Source: Acanthochlamys bracteata (Eukaryota; Streptophyta; Magnoliopsida; Pandanales; Velloziaceae). From it: a stretch of DNA of 64,000 nucleotides. Where the stretch lies: contig CM034136.1 of assembly GCA_019914995.1 (NCBI GenBank), forward strand, positions 4,727,270-4,791,269. Reading direction: 5' to 3'. The position numbers and the translations under genes are program-made. Shown in pieces: positions 13,678 through 26,554 of the stretch. The notes beneath the pieces are model-generated. The model saw only the letters and a program-made list of their open reading frames with translations, searched no databases and was not told the DNA's origin. Position 1 is the first letter of the stretch. The number at the start of each line of letters is the position of its first letter.

Positions 13678-14422
13678 GACCTGACACTCCTTCAACTAGA
13701 ATGAGCGCGTATAAAGGTTTTAAGTTGTACACGTGCAAATAGCGATAGGTTATACATCCCAGAAAAAGTCTAATATCAGGGCGGTCTGTTTACGTCTCAG
13801 TTAATTAACTAACGTTAACCGTTGATAATGGCAGTTAGCTGTTTGCCAGAGTTATATAACCTGCCGACCGGTGTCAACCGCCGCCTCAAGTCGACAACGG
13901 TTGACAGACCGGTGAGCTTACCGTTGCTTTGCACTTTGCTTTGCTCTTTGTTTTAGCTTTTTGTTCAATGCGCTCATTCTGTTCGGCGAAAGTCCCCAAT
14001 GAAAGGGAGTACTGAAATGGGAGAGATTGTTTGTATGGTTTTCTCATTTAAACTGAGCTAATTCATTAGTTTATCCAGTAGTATCAATAATCGAGCCAAG
14101 CTGTTATTAAGTATGCTTCACTTGCATTGTACTTTGTGTTTATGCTTTCTGAAGTACTCGTTGTTGCATGTTGATGGCGCTTTCATGCTCCAAAGCTTCT
14201 GAGTAGATTTGAAAAGAAAAAACTCTCTAGGTTCTAGCATTTAGCCACCTTGCACCGCAGTTTGTTTTTCGGTTGAATGGTTTCACAAAAAAATTCTATG
14301 AATCATCAAATTGATTATTCCTAAATCCTCTTTCATGTTTCAATATTTAAAGTCCAGCAATTTGAATCGGTTTCAACAATTTTTCTTTCTTTTTCTCTTT
14401 TTTGAATCCCTCTTTGTGGATA
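13678..14422. promoter_or_regulatory. Divergent promoter interval between two PPR genes, with an inverted repeat
   Basis: This 745-bp interval separates the start codons of two PPR genes transcribed away from each other, so both promoters and 5' UTRs must lie in or near it. It contains an imperfect inverted repeat, GACCGGTGTCAACCG (13866-13880) against CGGTTGACAGACCGGT (13899-13914), with a loop of about 18 bases. A pyrimidine-rich run (TTTCTTTCTTTTTCTC) just before 14402 would fit the 5' UTR of the plus-strand gene. No function is assigned to the inverted repeat. Confidence 0.5.
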
Positions 14423-15969
14423 ATGCAATTGAATGTCCAGCAACAAGGTGCTTCTTCAGTCATTACCAAGAAAATTTGTGATCAGTTGATATATACTTCA
14501 CGACCATACATCTTCATCAGCTTCAAGCAATCTGTTTTGAATGCGAGCCCTTGCCAATCAGCAATTCTTGCTGAAGCACCTGGAGAAAATGAGAAGGAAG
14601 CAAGGAAAAGGAAGTGGATTGAACTAGGCCCTGATTTAACCAAGGAACAAGAACATGCTATCTCTCAGATTTCACCAAAGATGACAAAACGTTGCAAGGC
14701 TTTGTTGAAACATGTTATGTGCTGGTCACCTACACATGACCATGACAGCCTACAGCTACTGTTGGACTCATGGGACCGCGTGATGAAACCTAGAAGAGCT
14801 GATTGGTTAGCAGTTATCAAAGAAATGAACAGATTAGAATGTCCTCTGGTTTTGGAGGTGATATTCCTTTCAATGCTACTTTTTATTATTCTTATATACA
14901 AAGATACAAAATATTCGTGGCAATAAAACTTCTTTGAGTTATAAGATTACACCAGTTTTCCAGTGGATGTTCATCATTGTTGGATACAATATCTTGAGAA
15001 TTCCTTGTTTGAACTCAGTCATTAGGTATTTGTATATTCTCAATGAAGTTGTTGGCTGCTCAATACTTTAGCAAGTTACCGCAGCTAAGTTTGCTTTTTC
15101 TGAGATGTGGTTGCAATCCTGCAAATATATTTGTTGTGAAACTGTCATTTTTTCTTCAAAATATACTTTTGGCTAACTAAAGGTATTTGTTTTAGGTAAT
15201 GGAACATGCATTGGCGGAAGATTCTTTTGAAGCTAATGTTCGAGACTACACTAAATTGATTCATGGTTATGCAAAGAAGGATCTCATTAGCAGCGCTGAG
15301 AATGCATTTCAGGCCATGAAGCGTAAAGGTTTTCTCTGCGATCAAATCACTCTGACTGTTTTGGTAGACATGTATAGCAAGTCTGGAGATCTTAATCGAG
15401 CGAAAGAGACTTTCGAAGAGATCAAAATGCTTGAATTGCCCTTGGACAAAAGAGCTTATGGTTCAATGATAATGGCGTATATCAGGGCAGGGAAACTAGA
15501 ACTTGCAGAGAGCCTAATGCAAGAAGTGGCAGCTCAACAAACGTACGCAGGAAAAGAAGTTTACAAGGCTATACTTAGAGCTTATTCAACTATTGGTGAT
15601 AGCAGTGGAGCACAGAGGGTATTTGATTCCATACAAGTTGCAGGAATCGTTCCTGATGACAAGCTCTGTGCTCTCCTTGTGAATGCATATTGTGAGGCTG
15701 GAAATTGCAGCAAAGCGCGAATTGTACTTGAGAACATGAGGCTTGTTGGGATTAAACCAAACGATAAGAGTCTAGCGTTAATTTTAAATTCTTATGAGAA
15801 ATTGAATAATCTCGACGAAGCTCTAGCTTTCCTGATGGATCTAGAGAAGGATGGTATTCTTGTAGGACCAGAATCCTCAGATGTTCTAGTCAGATGGTTT
15901 CGTCGTCTTGGTGTACTGAGTGAAGTGGAACAGGTTTTGAGGGAATACTGCAAGGAGAGAGAAAGTTAG
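14423..15969 (+). CDS. Pentatricopeptide repeat protein, At1g01970-like, 2 exons
   Basis: Two coding exons, 14423-14857 and 15196-15969 (LVLE|VMEH junction, phase 0), give 402 residues. The N terminus (about 55 residues, MQLNVQQQGASSV) looks like an organelle transit peptide, followed by a family-specific linker (EARKRKWIELGPDLTKEQEHAI) and a mostly basic segment. Exon 2 holds a run of P-type PPR units: RDYTKLIHGYAKKDLISSAE, QITLTVLVDMYSKSGDLNRAK, RAYGSMIMAYIRAGKLELAE, KEVYKAILRAYSTIGDSS, DKLCALLVNAYCEAGNCSKA and DKSLALILNSYEKLNNLDEA. Order and linker recall the Arabidopsis At1g01970 type from memory of the family; no alignment was run. The start is the first ATG in frame after an upstream TTG. 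The role is inferred only as organellar RNA binding. Confidence 0.88.
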
Positions 15970-16560
15970 ATTTGTATGTACTTGTTAACTTTTATGCAGG
16001 CAATATATGCAATTGCCTGCAACGCTTTATACATTTTGGTTTTCCGAATGTTGTCAAGTGAAGACCATATATATTGCACCAGCTGATGGTTTTTCTTTTT
16101 CTAGCGTTAGCTGCTCTATCAGGAAAAAGACTACCAAGAACCTTTTGATTTCTTATCTTCAAAAAACAACAAAAGAAATAAAGAAAAAAAAAAATTGGTT
16201 CTTTACTGAACTGCTCTCACCTGTATTCAAACTTTCTTGAACTGTCCCTGAAATTATGCTTCACCATAATGAATATATTAGAAAAAATATACTTACAAAA
16301 TTTTAGCACAATTGAATCATGAATTCACTATATCCAATCATTTGATAAAGATAATAAAAAAAATTTAAAAATATATATTATATAATTTTTATTATTTTAA
16401 TTAAGTGGACGGATGAAGGTCGATTTGTAATTCGATTAAGATAAATTTTTTGTAAAAATTTCTAACGATAAAGATTGAATTTGAAAATCATTCCGATAAT
16501 AAATTGAAAAAAATATCTGAAAATACTCCTAAAAAAATATTTTTATCTCTCTACATATAT

Positions 16561-16757
16561 TATAATTAATTATGAAATTCTTAATATAATTCTGTGTTAT
16601 AAGGACGACGAATTAAATCTTCATAAAATTCGGACGGGTTAAAAAGAATGCAAGTTAAAAATAATTTATTATATACATATATAGTTAATTATGAAATTCT
16701 TAATACATTCCTGTGTTATAAGGACGGCGAATTAAATCTTCATAAAACTCGGACGGT
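16561..16757. repeat. Diverged direct duplication, about 78 bp, period 119
   Basis: Copy 1 (16561-16638) and copy 2 (16680-16757) share blocks such as TTAATTATGAAATTCTTAAT, CTGTGTTATAAGGACG and GAATTAAATCTTCATAAA, with roughly ten differences. The copies are in the same orientation and separated by about 41 bases of AT-rich sequence. A short local tandem duplication is the simplest reading. Confidence 0.75.
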
Positions 16758-18382
16758 ATACCTAATAAATCCACTTTTTAACTCGCATTCACGTGTTAGT
16801 CGATCTAAACAATTAATTGTTTACTTTTTTCTTTCCCATGGGTTGGTCCCTCTTTATTCATCAATTAATCTGAAGAACCGCTGTGAAATTCCTGTACTTA
16901 AAAAACTTCATTGATCATCTGTTAATAGAGATAGTCTCAGCTAACAACTTTTGCTTTGAAGGTAGATGGTTGTTAGGAAAAATACGAACACAGATATTAG
17001 AGCTTTCTTGAAGTTATGTTAATGTAAATCTACTTATGAGTTAAATTAAGGAAAATGTGATATTTATTTCATGCAAGGACATGGTTTGGCGAAGTATCTC
17101 TTCATGTTGTTGGTATGACATTGAATTGCTATCAATCTGACAGACAGATGCAGCACCAAACAAGTCTGTTATGTTCTACGTATAGATTTGAAGTATTAAA
17201 TTGTTATCATTAGAGAACTTATAAAGATATTTAAGTATGATTTCATGACTTGATTAATAAACCTCTCAACACCTGTATGTTGGGAAGAGCTTCCCATGGT
17301 TTGAATATGCTCGAAATTATTTGAACCGTCTTCATACTTGAAGGTTGGTGGGGCGCAAAGGATTGAGGAGGGCGTCTTTTATTTTATTTCACTCCATTCT
17401 AAAAATTTTATTTTATTTTATATTTTTAATAAAATTTTTTATAATATTATATAAAATTTATTTAAAAAATTTTAAAATATAAAAAATTTATATTAAAAAA
17501 TTTTATTATTATTATTCTTTGAAATAAAAAATAAAATTTATTTTTTGAAATAGAATAAAATTATTTTATATTTTAGAAAAATTTTATTATAAAGATACTT
17601 TCAAACACCCGGTATTTGTTCTTTCTAAATTTACTTTTTCTGCTGAAAATTTACTTCTAAATTTATTTTAAATACAATCAAATGTGAAAAAATTACTATC
17701 AAAATAAATACATACAGATATTGAACTCATTATTTTAAAACTCACTTTTTAAAAATTTAATTTATGGTCACCAAACGAACTCTCGTATAAACAAATTAAC
17801 AAATTCGTATTCAACGTTGCCAAGACGAGACTACTAGAGCTTAGAGTTGGTGAAAAATATTATTTTTGGTATTTATTGGTAGGAGTACTTCTTTAGAAAT
17901 GAATAAACGTAGTTCTTCACATTCTTATTCTACCTGTTAAGCTTGAGTTATATTTAGAGAATGTTTTGGAAAAATAGTAACGTGATCTTGGAAAAATAGC
18001 ATTTAAAGGATTTATGGGTAATAATATAATATCTAATTGAATGTAAATTTTCGAACTCATAAACCAAAAAAAATATAAAATTCAAGCAAAAACTTGTTTG
18101 ATTAAAAAGAATGTTTTCATGTGATTTAATATGAGCGTTAGCAACCTACCTAATTTAAAACTTATGCAATCATGATCGCTTATATACTAATTTTAATTTT
18201 AAATATATTACATATAATTAGACTAAAAGAATTAGTATTTTTTTATAATTGTATTTCCAATATAATTATCTAAAATTTGAATCGTTCTTTAGTTAAATTC
18301 AATTTTACAAAAATTATTTTTTATTAATTAAAATATATCTTACGATAAAATTATATAAATAAAATATTATTAATCAAATTTA

Positions 18383-18574
18383 GGGACCGTTTAAAAATAT
18401 TTATTAAATAACATTTTTTAATATAAAAGTACTTTTATTTTATTTGTTATTTAAAAAAAATAATATTTTAAAATGTAAAGTTTTATATTTTTAAAATTTT
18501 AAATAAATTTTATAAAATAATAAAAAATTTATTAAAAAATATAAAATAAAATAAATGCAACGCAAAACGCACCC
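18383..18574. mobile_element. Putative MITE flanked by TTA, AT-rich and self-complementary
   Basis: The block starts GGGACCGTTTAAAAAT and ends ACGCAAAACGCACCC; the reverse complement of the end starts GGGTGCGTTTTGCG, sharing GGG and GTTT at matching positions. TTA lies immediately on both sides (18380-18382 and 18575-18577), the target duplication expected for PIF/Harbinger-type MITEs. The interior is long runs of A and T that pair with each other. The weak terminal repeat makes this a low-to-moderate call. Confidence 0.4.
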
Positions 18575-19908
18575 TTAATTCTCCTCGTGCAGCCATGCAG
18601 TAGTAACATTTATACTATTTGCTCTTGTCCAGCAGAAAAGCAAACAACAAGGACGTGGCATAACCGTAGTTAACTAATTCCGACGTGACCAATTTCTTTT
18701 CTTTTCCGATCACCGTCTCCTTCACAGGAAAGCAAAGGCAAAGCAAACCGAAATAATAAAAAAAGCCTTCAAAGTTCCAAAACTAATAACAAACTTCACG
18801 AGATCACGTTCACTCACGGCCCATTTTTAAATTAATTAAATTATTTTTTCATAGATTATTATTAAGCAGATAAACCTCCCCCAACTAATACTGGGAAACG
18901 AATTTTTCCGCTTCCGTTTCTCATTAGAACGTTTCCTTTTGGTGATGTTTTTAAGTATTGAGGTCTTTTTGGTTTATTCCACAGAAGATGATCTAGATTA
19001 TTACACACTTGGCACTCATAGGATTGCTGATAGTTCAATTTTGATTGTTTGTTAATGCCATATCACCTACTAAAAAACTGAAATTGTTAGCTTAAGAGAC
19101 ATTTAAAATTACATATAAGATATTTTTTAAAAATTAAAATATATTAAATAAATAATTTACTTTTGTGATATAAAAATTAAATAAAAATTTTTATAATATA
19201 AATCTTTTAATAATTAAATAAATTTTTATATAATAAATATTTATTATGAAGTACGAATAAAATAAAATATACTTCAAACGTCTCTTAGTATAGAGCATTC
19301 ACTAACAAGAACAAGATTATCAATAGAAGGTGATCTGAAAAAAAAAGATAAGGTAGATATTAGGGAGAATTTTTTTTATTCTAATTTTTTTATATTTTTT
19401 AATGAAAATTTAGAATATGTTACAAATTTTTTAAAATTTAAAAATATAATAAATTTTCGTCATAAATTTTATTATTAATTATTTTAATTATTTTTTTAAA
19501 AAAATAAAAATTATTTTTCAGAATATCATCTTTAAAAATATTTTTTTTCAATAAACATTCCAAATATCTCCAGAATATCAACCAGTCTAACCAAGAAAGC
19601 GTTTCACGTCAGCCTTTATAAATATCAAACTAGTTTCCCACTTCTGTTTTCTAGAAACTCAAAGAAAGAAAAGAACACTCATAAAAACAGAAAAAAAAAA
19701 AGGAAAAAAGAACCCACCACCATTTTATTACAGTAGTAGAGAACCTTAAAAAAAAAGTTTAAACTTCTTCAGTTTCCTTCGTTGGTTTTTATTTTTTTCC
19801 TCTCAGACAAAAAGAAAATTGAAAACCTGCTGCTCTCTCCTTTCTCTCTCTCTTTCTGTGTAATTTCAAGCCCTAAACCTAGTTAACCTATCACCGGCTA
19901 GCGCGGCA

Positions 19909-19947
19909 ATGGTGGAAGAATGCGGTGGCGAAGATGAAACTGATTGA
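19909..19947 (+). promoter_or_regulatory. Upstream ORF in the 5' leader of the DUF7036 gene
   Basis: A 13-codon reading frame (MVEECGGEDETD and TGA) with an ATG in good context (GGCAATGG) ends 21 bases before the main ATG at 19969. If the leader is transcribed as the pyrimidine-rich sequence upstream suggests, scanning ribosomes would meet this ATG first. A repressive effect on the main frame is inferred from position only. Confidence 0.55.
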
Positions 19948-19968
19948 AAATTCTAGTGTCGGTGGGTA

Positions 19969-22900
19969 ATGGGGAAAATAGAAGAAGATCAATCAATTCC
20001 CGGCGGCAGCGGTGGGGATGGATTGAATCACGCCGAGGCTGGTGAGAGAAATGTCGGTGGACCGCCGCCGTGTGCTCGGTGCCGCTCTATCGGGCGCATC
20101 GTGCGGCCGCGATGTATTACTGCTCTGCTGCTTGGATTCGCTGTGTTCCTATCTGCTATCTTCTGGTTACCTCCCTTCTTTCATAGCCGTAGGAATCGAA
20201 GTGATCCTGAAAGCTTTGTTGGTGAGTTTGATTTTGATGGTTGTTTAATTGGTTGTCGGCATTATGCGGTGGTGTTTGGATCTGGTTTTGGTCTAAGATT
20301 GAGCAGCCTTGGTTTTGTTGTTATTGTTATTCTTTTTGCTAGTTATGCTCTTAATTGAATTAGCTAATTATAGGTAATGTTTGGTGCAAATTATTGTGGT
20401 TGCTAAATATAATTCAAGAAGGCCTTGAATTTACTTTAACTTTACTTCAACTATTTATGTTTTGGCACTCTAGATAGCTGAATAGTGAATTTTCTTTTTT
20501 CTATTTGTTGCCGATCTATTTTAGGAGGATTCCCCTTTTGAAGCCTAAAACTGCAGCAAAATAGTTTTACAGATTAGTTTTAAAGTTCTGAAAGATTTTG
20601 CAGTAAGTGTTGCTTGGTGGATTACTTTACTAAGTGCATGATTTGTTGTTTCACATCTGAGCTTTGTTCTCTGATGAAAATTTGGCCAGTAGTTAGCTGC
20701 TGGCATCTAGTAGAATACTTAATTTTGGGATTTAGAAGCAGCTAGCTGTTCTTTGTTAACAGAAAGTCTGTTGGTCTTTAACTATAGTAAAGATTTGGTC
20801 AGTAGCCAAATTATTGAGGATGCAGACATAATATAAACTAGCATGAGAAAAACTATTAATCAATCGAAAGGAGAAGCTAGGGGCTTCTTTTAAATACATA
20901 TTGTTTCCATATCACTAGCATATTAGGTAGTCGAACCTTGTTGATTTTGTATAATAGATGCCCGATTGTGATCAGTGTGCTTTCTATCTTTCAGAAAAAG
21001 AAAAGTAAAATGGTGTTTAATTTTCCATGACATGATAAGAATATGAAAAAGTGAAAGAAATGCTATATTGTAGACTAGTAAACTTATTGACTATGTCTGG
21101 GGGTTTAATCTTAAAATAGGATTGACTTACAAGGGTTATGACTTCCAAGGATAATGGCTGTACCTTTTTGTTTCTTCTATCTATGTTGCTTTAATGATCC
21201 CTGATATTCCTTTTTGTTTCTTCTGTCTGTCTTACATGCATGATTTGGTTGAACAATTGGACTAGCTGTAGTTTTGTAATTACTAGTAGATGTTTGCAGT
21301 GGACTATTTTGCTTCAAGATTCATGAATCATGATATTTTCTGAATTATTTTTATATTTTTGGCAGCTGATATAGTAGCCAGCTTTGAGCTACAAAAACCT
21401 GCTGGTTTTTTGAATTCAAACATTAGAAAGCTTGAACATGACATATATGAAGAAATTGGTGTCCAGAATTCTATGGTAACTTTTTTATTTTCTTTTTTCC
21501 CCTTTTTGTAGGAGCTGCTTATATCTATAGTTTTCCACAAAATATGCTGGTAACTATACTCACAGATGGTTTTGAGCAGGTTTCAGTCATATATTTAAAT
21601 TCAGTACCTGGATCGAACTGGACAACAGTTATCTTTGGTGTCTGGCCCTACCCTGGAAACTCCACTATACCTTCTACTGGGTTAAGCTTACTCCGATCGT
21701 CTTTTGTGACCTTGGCTGTAGGACAATCAACTCTTGGGCTGACCACATCATTGTTTGGGAATTCATCGTTCTTTCAAGTGCTCAAGTTTCCTGGTGGGAT
21801 TACAATCATTCCTCCTCAAAATGTATTTCTCTTGCAGAAAGTACATTGGCTTTTCAATTTCACCTTAAATTTTCCAATTGTCGTGGTCAAAGAGAAAACA
21901 AGTCAACTGAAGGACCAGATGAAATCAGGGTTACTTCTTAATTCTCATGAGGTTTGATTTCCATAATTCTTATTTCCTTGGATATGAGTTCATTTAAGAC
22001 GGAAACTCACAGGAAACATTCATTTGTTGAAAAGCCCATATGCTAAATTAGATGGCTAACTGGTTATTTTGTTTTGAAGATTGCAATGCGCTCCAACTGA
22101 TTATACAACACTGCATGGATTGTGATACTCTGCTTGAGTAGTATATGGCTGCATGGATTATGATGTTCTCCTCAAACTTATACAGGGTTTAGTTGTATTC
22201 TCAGTCACTAATATGCTATGTTTCCACTTGACTGCAGTCACTATAGTTATCTATGTGCAGTTGTTACTTGTTAGTAATGAAATTGTACTTCATGAGTTCA
22301 TGTTGCTTGAGCAATCTTGGTGCACATTGTAATTGTCATTTACTTATTCTTTCTAGATAAGCTGTTACTTATGCTCTTTAGTGTGCTATCGCCTTGTGGT
22401 AACAATAAACTAGAAGTATGCTAAAATACGCTGCATGAAATAGTAACTACTTTTCAATAGCATGAACTTGTTTTTTCTTAATTCATTTTGGGTCAACAAG
22501 GTGATCTCATTGTTTAGACCTGTAAATAATATTCATTCTTTTGCCAAATGCAGAATCTCTATGTTCGTTTGACCAACATGAACGGTTCCACAGTTACTCC
22601 TCCAACAATCGTTGAGACGGCTGTCGTAACTGCCATTGGGAATCAGCAACCATCTTTGCCAAGACTGAAGCAACTGGCTCAAAATATTAAAAATTCTTCA
22701 GCTGGGAACCTTGGATTAAATCATACTGTATTTGGTAGAGTGAAGCAGATTAGACTCTCGTCTTTTCTGCAACATTCTCTAAGCAACAATGGCACATCTT
22801 GGTCACCTAGTCCAGCTCCTCAACCTCATCCTCGCAGGCCCCACCACCATCATCACCATCATCACCATCACCACCATCACCACCACCACTCAGAAATTCA

Positions 22901-25118
22901 TCAATATCCTACTCCAGCTCCTGCACATAGCTCTCAAGCTCCCGCTCCTGCTCCTAGTTCTCGTTGCCGGTTCAGTTCTTCAGGTCATTACAAATACAGG
23001 CGTCAACCGTTTCCAGTAGCAGCACCTACTGTTTCTCCACATAGGTCCACCCCAGGGAAGGATGGAGATTCATCTGCCCCATCACCATTATTTAATTCGT
23101 TGTCCCCTTTGCCTGTTGTCTATTTAGCTCATTCACAGTCTTCAAGTGTGAGTGCAAGGCATCCAAAGCCTCCAGTTAAAAGTCCATCAATTTCACCGTC
23201 ACCATCTGAATGTAAGTACTTTATGCATGCGGATACCACTTTTTTTCATCAAACTTTTGGTTGGACATGTTCATTGTGTAATTTGGCTGAATAAGCAGGA
23301 AAGGACAGAATGAATCTTATTAATATCAAGAGCATAGTAATTTCATTGAGTAGCATCTAATCTAGTTCCATTCACAACATTGGTCATGACAACATATGTT
23401 TTTCTTTTGTTTTCACAAACTATTATTGCTGCATAAGTACATCTGTTATAAACCATTTGTCAACCTTGACATTGCTAGGATATTTGTTGTAAAGTTCTAC
23501 TTTATGAAGTTGAAGTAGGAATTGACTTAGAGAAGCACACTATGTGGTCCACCCTGCTATAGAATGAAGTACAAAAAACATGCAAATACACTTTGCAGTT
23601 CTCTTTAGGCACACAGCAGCATGTCTTTTGCTTGATTCACTACTATTTTCTTCTATCTTTTCTATTTGTTGCCTTTGGGTCTAATTCAGTCACCAACGTT
23701 GTTTTTTATCTCTAGTCTTGATCAGTACCCAAGAGGTCAAGACCATCTCTAATTAGAGAATGTTGGTTTTAGTCTTGCAAAGATTGTATCTGTTTTAATT
23801 TGCACGCTTTGATGACTACTACACAAGTTTCTTTTAGTAGTTTGACTTCTAATTTCTAAATGTTACTTGAATATTCTTTTACTTTATATTATACGTTTGT
23901 CTTAGTCCCCATACCTGCTAGTAAGATTTAGAAGTTCATTACATTTTTTAACTCTCTTTCCAGAAGTTTCTACTTCTCTGCAGAGTATGATATGTGAATT
24001 CACAGCTACCTTTAGCTTGAGCCATTCTTAAATGGAGATGGAGACAACCAGCATGAGTAACTGGCTCATGAATATATCATATGGACAATAAGTTACAATT
24101 GTGATTTCATATTGGTTTTCTTGTTTTTTTTTTTCAAGGGATGCATGTGTGTGACCACACTTCACTTCTAAGATTAATTAAAAACCTATTATGATAGTGG
24201 CAACATAGCACGAGGGTTTCGTATGCAGTTTGTAACAATAAGATGGAGCTTTTGTATTTCGTATGTTTGGTCTCATACTTTTTATTTGTAGAAGTCCAAT
24301 TAAGATCATGCACTTAGGCTAACCAAGGCTGCAAGGAATGAATGTGCTGCAGCAGAGGTCCATTTGTCGGTTAAAAGTAAAAGGTTATACACTGACTTTC
24401 CGACTCTTCTTGACCTATTTAACTCATGCAAATCTTGAAACATACTGGCTGGAGTTCTTAGGTTTTGCAATAGAATATGTAACTAGGAAGTAGTAGTCCA
24501 GGAACTACATTACATATAATGCTAAATTTCAGTTGCTTTTAATGTATATGTGTTAATATTCCTAATCGATTTTTGGACATGTGAACTGAAACGTCAGAAT
24601 TTTTATCAATGTGCTACTAAATTACACTATATGAAAACGGGGTTGGTTTTTGATGAATTTCATCGGCCTACAAGCATCCACATATAGTGGCTGGAGGCTC
24701 GGTTATGTAGTTTGTTGCTGTATGAAGCTGTAATCAACCACAACTAATTTGCATCCAGTTCTCAAGTAGTAGCTTTATACTTTGCTGAGGAGGCACTGGG
24801 TCTAAGCTTGATAACCTTTTTGTTAGCAACAATTGATTATGGTTTGTAACTTCATATGTTTCTTTGAAATCCCTTATTGATTTCAGCTGCATATTTTATG
24901 TTGCATTGTGTTGATAAAACACAACATAAGTTTGGAGTTCAGCATATGCTGTGACATCGATTTTAGTCACCATTCAAGAGATCTAATTGTGTTTAATCTT
25001 GTCATTCTGATTGTGTTCACCTTGTCCTTCTGCAGTTTCATCAGTAGTTCCAGGACGCTCACCTGCCCACTGCTGGATATTCATGCTGCTCCTAATGTTG
25101 TCAGTTCATTTGTCCTAA
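19969..25118 (+). CDS. DUF7036-type plant membrane protein with polyhistidine tract, 5 exons
   Basis: Exons 19969-20221, 21366-21475, 21580-21951, 22554-23211 and 25036-25118 give 491 residues with every phase closing. A hydrophobic segment at about residues 49-68 (ITALLLGFAVFLSAIFWLPP) follows a cytosolic-looking Gly-rich, Arg-rich N terminus. Next is a folded region with VIFGVWPYP and GGITIIPPQNVFLLQKV. Exon 4 then encodes a Pro/Ser-rich part with an uninterrupted run of about 15-16 histidines (near 22843-22890) amid Pro-Ala repeats resembling arabinogalactan-type sequence. The C terminus ends in a short hydrophobic stretch (CWIFMLLLMLSVHLS), suggesting a second membrane anchor or GPI signal. 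I recall this family only as uncharacterised (DUF7036). Exon 3 is taken to start at GTTTCAGTC because that keeps frame and family spacing. Failure to splice intron 4 would add a short alternative tail ending at 23294. Function unknown. Confidence 0.82.
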
Positions 25119-26554
25119 GAGGAGGTAATGTTCTACTCTTGAAAGGAAAGACTTCTGGTTGTTAGCAACCATATCTGGAGTTTCAACAGCAACATCAGAA
25201 GATGACATAATCATGCAGGGGATATCAATCATATATCATGCACATGAGTGGTAAATTTTCTGTACATATGAATATAAATGTACCGGCAAATGTGTTTTGA
25301 GGTCAAAGCCACAAAGGTGGCAGGCCCATGTTAACATGTGTTGTTCTTGCTGCATTGTACTATTATTTTGTAGAACCCAAGGTAACAGAAAACTTATTCC
25401 CCCCATCAAAGAAGGGGAGTATTTGCTCCCAAAGGGGGGCATGTTTTATCTTTGAGGCTTCATAATGGATACATTTTTGCCCTCCGTCATTGCACCGGCT
25501 GATTTATTTTCTGTAATGAATTTTTACATAATTTCATCTTGAGACGATGATTTTGCAGTGAGCCTCTTGCAGAAATTGCGAAGTATCTTCTTTTTCTAAA
25601 GGTCACCGTTGTATCTCAGTGTGATTGTTTTGGTAATGCACTGCATACAGAGTTTCAATGGAATCTCTGTTTGCTGATAGTAATTCTCGTAGAAGCACCC
25701 AGTCCCCTGTCCCTTCTACATGCAGCAATGCAGTCTCTTAAATCTGAAGATAGAGGTTAAATTGGTTATTGAAAACCTGCTCATGCTCGAGTAAGCACTT
25801 TTTAACACTTTCTGAATTGGAAGTGTTAACATGGTTCTGCGTACTGTATGGTACAACAAATTCTTTATGTTAACATCGTTCTGCATAGTTCTTTAAGAAT
25901 ACGTTCCGCATACTGATAGTACCTGTGTAACCCCTGAAAGTCTGGAACAGTTTTTCTATGGATTTCTTTAGTCCGAGCACTACGTACCAAGCGCCGAACA
26001 CATATCCAGACCTTTATAACCACCAGCGCCTCACATCAGTCAAAAATTATTCTTTATCTACAGCAAAGAAGAATCAATCTGATGCAGGGCTTTTTACATC
26101 GTGCAACAATTTTTTTTCCATAATCCTCTCTCTTGTTTGCTTAACCGTTACAATCAAAATATGATAACAACGTTGTGATCATAGGTGACGGTTCTTATGG
26201 GTTTTAAAATTACATACACGATTGGACCTACATGTACAAACTCAGAACAAGTTGAACGGCAGCGCCTCCTATATCCATAAATTCCTGACTACTTCCAGCT
26301 TTGAAGATTTGCAAAATGGTCCTTCTATATTCAAAGTGAGTCACTTCTATTTTGAATCAAGTCCGTGTCACCAGTCAACCCAAGATGTTGTAACAATCCA
26401 AGGCTACAAACTGTGTCAAATCATCCAGTTTTGGTTAGTCCTTGTTAGCTTCTAAGATGTTTTTTTTTTTTATTTCACCAGCAAGTTCTATGTCATTCCA
26501 CACTGATATTTATAGACAAGGACACTTTTCCTTTGAGGTATATTGAATAACTAC
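25119..26554. other. Convergent 3' region of the DUF7036 gene and the permease gene
   Basis: The two neighbouring genes end facing each other here. The first few hundred bases are probably the 3' UTR of the DUF7036 gene, and the end of the block holds that of the minus-strand permease. A 68-codon plus-strand frame at 25958-26164 begins with ATG but shows no recognisable domain and has no clear promoter context, so it is not called a gene. No repeats stand out. Confidence 0.5.

Larger units (their letters stand above)
15970..19908. other. Long AT-rich intergenic region with repeats and the promoter of the DUF7036 gene
   Basis: No credible protein-coding frame is visible in almost 4 kb. The start holds the 3' UTR of the PPR gene. 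It includes a diverged direct duplication (16561-16638 and 16680-16757), several nearly pure A/T self-complementary blocks (17400-17590, 18383-18574, 19090-19260, 19370-19560), and the likely promoter and leader of the downstream gene. The leader at 19790-19860 is pyrimidine-rich with TCTCTC runs. Confidence 0.6.

Noticed and set aside
13678-13695. Extension of the PPR protein by six codons upstream of 13677
   Set aside because: That frame would start with TTG. The ATG at 13677 begins a good presequence.
22789-23019. Second frame through the polyhistidine exon reading Ile/Thr repeats
   Set aside because: It is a shadow of the CAC/CAT repeat in another frame; the spliced gene uses the His frame.
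23212-23294. Alternative C terminus of the DUF7036 protein by intron retention
   Set aside because: A strong GTAAGT donor at 23212 and a downstream exon with a family-like hydrophobic tail make splicing more likely; noted only as a possible isoform.
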